Assembly (NCBI RefSeq): GCF_020907405.1
Contig: NZ_JAJJOE010000004.1
Location: 310,001-374,000, forward strand
DNA: 64,000 nucleotides
Origin: Arthrobacter sp. zg-Y769
Lineage (GTDB): Bacteria; Actinomycetota; Actinomycetes; Actinomycetales; Micrococcaceae
Direction: 5' to 3'
The notes under the pieces were generated by a model. That model ran no database searches and was not told the origin of the DNA. It was given only the letters and a program-made list of their open reading frames with translations. How positions within the stretch are numbered: position 1 is the stretch's first letter; each line of letters begins with the position of its first letter. The position numbers were made by a program, and so were the translations under genes. Of the stretch, positions 60,181-64,000 are shown one piece after another.

Positions 60181-60231
60181 AAGGTGGCATCTTCAGCCCG
60201 ATTCACCGGACGGAAAACAGGAGAGCAGTAA

Positions 60232-61428
60232 ATGAGCACCGAACCAGGGAACACTAACGCTTCTACGAGCGGACGCGGCGCCTCTGAGGGCGGCCCGTTC
60301 CGGGACCGCTCCGATCGGCCGGTACCCGTCGACGACAGCCAGGCCGTTCCCGTGGACGGGCACCGCGAGGACACCGCCACCCGGGCAATGGACACCGACG
60401 CCGCCACGGCTCCCGCTGCTCCGCTGCACACCTCCGGCCGCCGCTCTGGCAGCCATGCCGCCGCACCGGCAGCGGGTTACGACGACGACGCCGCCCGTAC
60501 GGCGCCGGTCTCTGACACCGATGCCGGCTTCGGGTCCGGCTCCGGGTCCGAAGACACCCGCACCCGGGTTGCACCGGTCGCCGGTGCCGGTTCCTCCGAC
60601 ACGGACGGCGCGGACGGCTCCGGCGAACACCGGGGTGCCACCTCGGTATCCGCCGTGCGCGATCACCGCGACGCAGGCACCGACGCCGAGAACCGGCGCG
60701 ACACGGCGGCCCGCGACACCGCCGACGACCGTAACGATGACCGCGATCGCCACGGCCGGAACGACAAGCACGACAGCGACGCCGTGCGGAACCGTGACCG
60801 CCGGAACGATGACCGGAACGCCGAGCACACCCGCGAGGCGGCCCTGCCCAACCGCGAGGCACTGCTCGCCCGGGAGAAGGAACGCTTCGGCGGCTTCAAG
60901 TTCGGTGCAGCCTTCTTCGGCTGGCTGACCGCTACGGGCATGGTTGTACTGCTCTCGGCACTGGCCGCCGCGATCGGCGCTGCCGTGGGCCTCTCGGCTG
61001 AAACCAACCTGGGCCAGGCCCTGGAATCCGCCGCGGCCAACCAGTCCGCCGGGATTATCGGTGCCATCATCATGCTTCTGGTGCTGCTGCTCTCCTACTT
61101 CGCCGGCGGGTACGTCGCCGGCCGTATGGCACGTTTCAACGGAGCCAAGCAGGGTCTGGCCGTCTGGCTGTGGGCACTGGTGGCGGCCGCCGTCGTCATC
61201 GTCCTGGGCCTGATCTTCGGCAACGACATCCGCAGCATCAGCCAGCTGAACTCGGTTGCACCGCTTCCGGAGAACCTGGAAGGCATGGACGCCGGCACGT
61301 GGATCGCCGTCGCCGCCAGCCTTGTGGCCACCCTGCTGGGCGCCATCCTGGGCGGCCTGGCCGGTATGCGCTACCACCGCCGTATTGACCGTGCAGACTT
61401 CCGCACGGAAGAGACCATCACCCGCTAA
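60232..61428 (+). CDS. membrane protein with long charged N-terminal tail
   Basis: 398 residues. The first 215 are disordered and strongly charged, with Asp/Arg/Asn runs (DRNDDRDRHGRNDKHDS and similar), followed by four helices from about 222 to 385 (GWLTATGMVVLLSALAAAIGAAVGL, IIGAIIMLLVLLLSYFAGGYVAG, LAVWLWALVAAAVVIVLGLIFG, WIAVAASLVATLLGAILGGLAG). The helix part resembles small TIGR04086-like membrane proteins; the tail has no match that I recognise. GAGCAGTA-type leader, no strong ribosome site. A hairpin terminator follows. Confidence 0.8.
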   Translation: MSTEPGNTNASTSGRGASEGGPFRDRSDRPVPVDDSQAVPVDGHREDTATRAMDTDAATAPAAPLHTSGRRSGSHAAAPAAGYDDDAARTAPVSDTDAGFGSGSGSEDTRTRVAPVAGAGSSDTDGADGSGEHRGATSVSAVRDHRDAGTDAENRRDTAARDTADDRNDDRDRHGRNDKHDSDAVRNRDRRNDDRNAEHTREAALPNREALLAREKERFGGFKFGAAFFGWLTATGMVVLLSALAAAIGAAVGLSAETNLGQALESAAANQSAGIIGAIIMLLVLLLSYFAGGYVAGRMARFNGAKQGLAVWLWALVAAAVVIVLGLIFGNDIRSISQLNSVAPLPENLEGMDAGTWIAVAASLVATLLGAILGGLAGMRYHRRIDRADFRTEETITR

Positions 61429-61446
61429 GACGCGGATTTTCGGTCC

Positions 61447-61498
61447 CTGCGGCCGCTGCAACCCTCCGGTTTCCGGGAGTTGCGGCGGCCGTTTTTGT
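61447..61498 (+). terminator. stem-loop with U-run
   Basis: CGGCCGCTGCAACCCTCCGG pairs imperfectly with CCGGGAGTTGCGGCGGCCG and is followed by TTTTTG, a good rho-independent terminator for the membrane protein gene. Confidence 0.85.
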
Positions 61499-61518
61499 TG
61501 GTCCGGGTGGGGTTCCAG

Positions 61519-61700
61519 CACGGTGTCCCACGGTTTGGGACGGATGTGACCCCTGGGACCCCGCCAGCAACACCAGCACCACCGGGTGGGACGCTGTGCG
61601 GGACACCTGCACGGTGTCCCACGCTTTGGGACGGATGTGACCCCTGGGACCCCGCCAGCAACACCAGCACCACCCAGTGGGATGCTGTGCGGGACAGACG
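61519..61700. repeat. 91 bp tandem repeat, two copies, REP-like members C1 and C2
   Basis: Copies start at 61519 and 61610. Each contains GTCCCACG, GGGACGGATGTGACCCCTGG and CAGCAACACCAGCACCACC followed by GTGGGA, the same right end as the elements at 6800 and 35437. The two copies differ at a few positions only. Confidence 0.9.
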
Positions 61701-61746
61701 CCGGACAGGGACCGGTCACCGGGACGCTGCCCGGCAGCTTAAACAA

Positions 61747-61780
61747 CTGAGGCCCCGCAGATGCGGGGCCTCAGTTCTAG
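61747..61780. terminator. bidirectional hairpin terminator
   Basis: AACTGAGGCCCCGC and GCGGGGCCTCAGTT form a perfect 14 bp stem around AGAT between the converging membrane protein and SDR genes; the minus strand reads GTTTAA after the stem. Confidence 0.88.
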
Positions 61781-61799
61781 CGGGAGAAAACCGCAGACG

Positions 61800-62708
61800 T
61801 TACGGCGACGGGGTGCCGCCGTTGACGTTCAGGGTTTCGCCGATCACGTAGCTGGATTCCGGGGACGCCAGGAAGACGTAGGCCGGAGCCAGTTCGGTGG
61901 GCTGGCCCGCGCGGCCCAGCGGGGTGCTCTGGCCGAACTCCGTCAGCGCCTCCTTCTGCTGTCCGTCGGACGGCTGCAGCGGAGTCCAGAACGGCCCCGG
62001 CGCCACGGCGTTCACGCGGATGCCCTTGGGTGCAAGCTGCTGGCCCAGGCCCTTGGTGAAGTTGTTGATGGCCGCCTTGGTGCTGGCGTAGTCCAGCAGG
62101 TCGGCGGACGGCTCGTAGGCCTGGATCGAGGTGGTGTTGATGATGCTCGATCCAGCCGGCAGGTGCTTCAGCGCAGCCTTCGTCACCCGGAAGAACGAGT
62201 AGATATTGGTCTTGAAGGTGTGGTCCAGCTGCTCGTCGGAGAGATCTTCGAGGTTCTCCACGGCAATCTGCTTGCCGGCGTTGTTGACCAGGATGTCCAG
62301 ACCGCCCAGGGCCGAAACGGCATCCTCAACCAGCTGGCGGCAGTACTCGGGATCCTTGAGATCACCGGGAAGCCTCACCAGCTTGCGGCCGGTCTTCTCG
62401 ACCACCTCGGCAATGTGCTGGGCGTCCGGCTCCTCCTCGGGGAGGTAGGAGATGGCGACGTCGGCGCCTTCCCGTGCGAAGGCGATGGCCACTGCCGCGC
62501 CGATGCCGGAGTCGCCGCCGGTAATGAGCGCCTTGCGGCCCTCCAGACGGCCGGTGCCGCGGTAGGTGTCCTCGCCGTGGTCCACGTGCGGGGTCATGTC
62601 CTTATCCAGGCCCGGCTCGGGCTGGTCCTGGACGGGCGGTGCGATGGACGGGTACCGGTCCACCGGGTTCTGGAAGGTGTACTGGTCCGACTTGTTGCCG
62701 TTGGTCAT
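61800..62708 (-). CDS. SDR-family oxidoreductase (YghA/GspS39-like)
   Basis: 302 residues. The extra N-terminal 50 residues (NPVDRYPSIAPPVQDQPEPG, then MTPHVDHGEDTYRGTGRLEG) mark the stress-induced SDR group typified by YghA. TGGDSGIGAAVA near 60, NNAGK, and YASTKAAINNF complete the active site. It should reduce or oxidise small carbonyls with NAD(P). The ATG at 62708 follows GTGGGAA; an in-frame ATG four codons earlier is less likely. Confidence 0.9.
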   Translation of the reverse strand: MTNGNKSDQYTFQNPVDRYPSIAPPVQDQPEPGLDKDMTPHVDHGEDTYRGTGRLEGRKALITGGDSGIGAAVAIAFAREGADVAISYLPEEEPDAQHIAEVVEKTGRKLVRLPGDLKDPEYCRQLVEDAVSALGGLDILVNNAGKQIAVENLEDLSDEQLDHTFKTNIYSFFRVTKAALKHLPAGSSIINTTSIQAYEPSADLLDYASTKAAINNFTKGLGQQLAPKGIRVNAVAPGPFWTPLQPSDGQQKEALTEFGQSTPLGRAGQPTELAPAYVFLASPESSYVIGETLNVNGGTPSP

Positions 62709-62791
62709 AGAAGTTCCCACTTTCGGTAGGTCAGTCCATTCGGGCGGTCCTGTTCGGACCGCCGTAATAGGCGGGCGCTCACGCTAACGTA

Positions 62792-62802
62792 AGCATGCTT
62801 AT
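62792..62802. promoter_or_regulatory. AGCATGCTTAT palindromic motif between SDR and universal stress genes
   Basis: Embedded in TAAGCATGCTTA, a perfect 12 bp palindrome at 62790-62801, 84 bp before the SDR start and 128 bp before the stress protein start; identical 11 bp lies before the TPP enzyme gene at 16843. Confidence 0.45.
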
Positions 62803-62929
62803 TACCCTATGCCCGATTGTCAGTTCTACTCAAGTCCGCGGTTCCACCGCGCAATTCGCCGCTGCTCTGGCCCTGCCCGCCGCCGGGGGCGCAAACTGCT
62901 GCTTATCCAACTGCCCTGGAAGGAACACC

Positions 62930-63370
62930 ATGACTGAGGGAACCCGGAAACGGATTGTGGTCGGAGTCGATGGTTCGGAGGAGTCGCTGGAGGCGCTTCG
63001 CCTGGCCCGTCGGCTGGCGGACCTGTTGGACTGCCGTATTGATGCCATCACGGTGTGGGAGTTTCCGGCAATGCTGGCCACGCCGTTTCCCACCACCGAA
63101 TGGTCGCCGCGGGTGGAAGCCGAGCGAGGCCTGGCCGAGGCGGTGGAAGCAGCCTTCGAAGGGAAGGGCATTCCTGAGGATCTAACCCAGTCAGCGGTGG
63201 CCGGGCAGACCGCCGGGGTGCTGATGGAAGCCAGCCGCGGGGCGGAGATGCTGGTGGTGGGCAACCGCGGGCGCGGCGGTTTCGCCGGGCTGCTGCTCGG
63301 TTCCGTCAGCACTACTGTGGCCGCGCACGCCTACTGCCCGGTGCTGATCGCCCGGCCGCACCGGGACTAA
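62930..63370 (+). CDS. universal stress protein
   Basis: 146 residues, one UspA domain. The start KRIVVGVDGSEESLEALRLA and the late GNRGRGGFAGLLLGSVSTTVAAHAYCPVLI with the G-2X-G-9X-G(S) pattern indicate an ATP-binding type. AAGGAA lies 6 nt before the ATG. It shares an intergenic region with the stress-type SDR. Confidence 0.92.
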   Translation: MTEGTRKRIVVGVDGSEESLEALRLARRLADLLDCRIDAITVWEFPAMLATPFPTTEWSPRVEAERGLAEAVEAAFEGKGIPEDLTQSAVAGQTAGVLMEASRGAEMLVVGNRGRGGFAGLLLGSVSTTVAAHAYCPVLIARPHRD

Positions 63371-63384
63371 CCCCCGCACGGGGA

Positions 63385-64000
63385 CTAGCGGTGAGCCGGA
63401 ACCCGGCGCAGCAGCACCCCTGCACCCACGGCAGCCAGCACCATGGTGACCACGCCGATCAGCGAGGTGATGTTGACGCCGGAGTCGAAGGCGGCCTGTG
63501 CCGAATGCAGCAGCGCCGAGCCCGCCTCGGCAGGCAGGCCCCGGGCAGCCTCCACCGCTCCGCCGAGGGTTTCTCCGGCCGAAGCAGCCTGCTCGGGATC
63601 CAGCCCGGACGGAACGGTGACGCCGTTGCGGTAGGCCGCGGTCAGGATGCTGCCCAGCACGGCAGTGCCCAGGACGGATCCGATCTCATAGGCGGTCTCG
63701 GAAATAGCCGAGGCGGATCCGGCGCGGGACGGCGGAACGCTGGCCAGGATCAGGTCATTGGAAATGGTTTCCGCGGCCCCCACGCCCACGCCGAGCAGCA
63801 GGAACGCGATGACCAGTTCGAGCACGGTCACCGACTCCCCCGCAGCGAAAACCAGGGCATAACCGGCTCCGTTGAAGAGCAGCCCGCCGGCCACCACAAT
63901 CGCCGGGCGGACCCGCTTCACCAGGGGCACCACAGCCAGGCCGGTGATGATGGTCAGCACCAGGCCGGGGAGCATGGTCAGGCCGGCTTCGATGGGTGTC
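63385..64000 (-). CDS. MFS exporter, C-terminal part (5' end outside window)
   Basis: The frame is open to the window end (TPIEAGLTMLPGLVLTIITG), giving about 205 residues of the C-terminal half of a DHA2-like exporter, with helices up to VGAGVLLRRVPAHR. ETISNDLILASVPPSRAGSASAISETAYEIGSVLGTAVLGS is typical of the QacA-like antiseptic exporters. Fully intact up to the end of the window; substrate unknown. Confidence 0.85.
   Translation of the reverse strand, partial: TPIEAGLTMLPGLVLTIITGLAVVPLVKRVRPAIVVAGGLLFNGAGYALVFAAGESVTVLELVIAFLLLGVGVGAAETISNDLILASVPPSRAGSASAISETAYEIGSVLGTAVLGSILTAAYRNGVTVPSGLDPEQAASAGETLGGAVEAARGLPAEAGSALLHSAQAAFDSGVNITSLIGVVTMVLAAVGAGVLLRRVPAHR

Overview
The window is high-GC actinobacterial chromosome, most likely Arthrobacter or a close relative in the Micrococcaceae. 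This rests on codon use, GTG starts with GGAGG-type ribosome sites, a tmRNA whose tag ends in ALAA, and the gene families present (PutA, FadD, NRAMP, manganese catalase, PRC/DUF2382 and DUF1023 proteins). No phage, transposase, CRISPR array, plasmid gene or rRNA was seen. About 60 protein genes, one tRNA-Ala(CGC) and one tmRNA are supported. Both ends cut through genes: an acyl-CoA synthetase at the left and an MFS exporter at the right.

Region 1-8 kb: the end of an AMP-forming acyl-CoA synthetase, a large bifunctional proline oxidase PutA, its divergent LysR regulator, a lipoprotein bracketed by two copies of a repetitive intergenic element, and a PRC-barrel/DUF2382 stress protein. Region 8-17 kb: FadD, an ATP-grasp ligase, an SDR, a phosphoribosyltransferase, a DUF308 membrane protein, an Amt ammonium transporter and a pyruvate-oxidase-like TPP enzyme. 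Region 17-23.7 kb: an AraC/FeaR-like regulator followed by a three-gene sugar-type ABC importer and a benzaldehyde-dehydrogenase-like ALDH, closed by a strong terminator. This looks like one uptake-and-oxidation unit of unknown substrate.

Region 23.7-33 kb: a DHFR-like protein; an RsbQ-like alpha/beta hydrolase translationally coupled to a double-PAS histidine kinase; GtrA; a succinate-semialdehyde-type dehydrogenase; a TRIC/UPF0126 protein; a three-gene operon (small helical WXG100-like protein, coiled-coil plus DUF1023 hydrolase, lipoprotein); and a small tandem-repeat acidic protein. Region 33-46 kb: glucose-1-dehydrogenase-like enzyme, ssrA, a P-loop kinase, an SMP-30 lactonase, a RelA/SpoT-domain alarmone synthetase, an amino-acid permease, NRAMP, thioredoxin reductase, GNAT proteins and a DrrAB-like ABC exporter. 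Region 46-64 kb: tRNA-Ala, a cytosolic Csp3-like copper-storage protein, DinB, IclR, a P1B ATPase with a TPC motif, CorA, a META lipoprotein, two divergent MFS transporters, manganese catalase, an S10 peptidase-like protein, membrane proteins, an SDR, a universal stress protein and a truncated MFS gene.

The most interesting unexplained structures are the RsbQ/PAS-kinase pair, the AraC-ABC-ALDH unit, the WXG-like/DUF1023/lipoprotein operon, and several intergenic repeat families (a duplicated hairpin element at 5.3 and 6.6 kb, a palindromic family at 6.8, 35.5 and 61.6 kb, and a shared AGCATGCTTAT palindrome near stress-type genes). Functions are assigned from motif recognition only; no database search was run.
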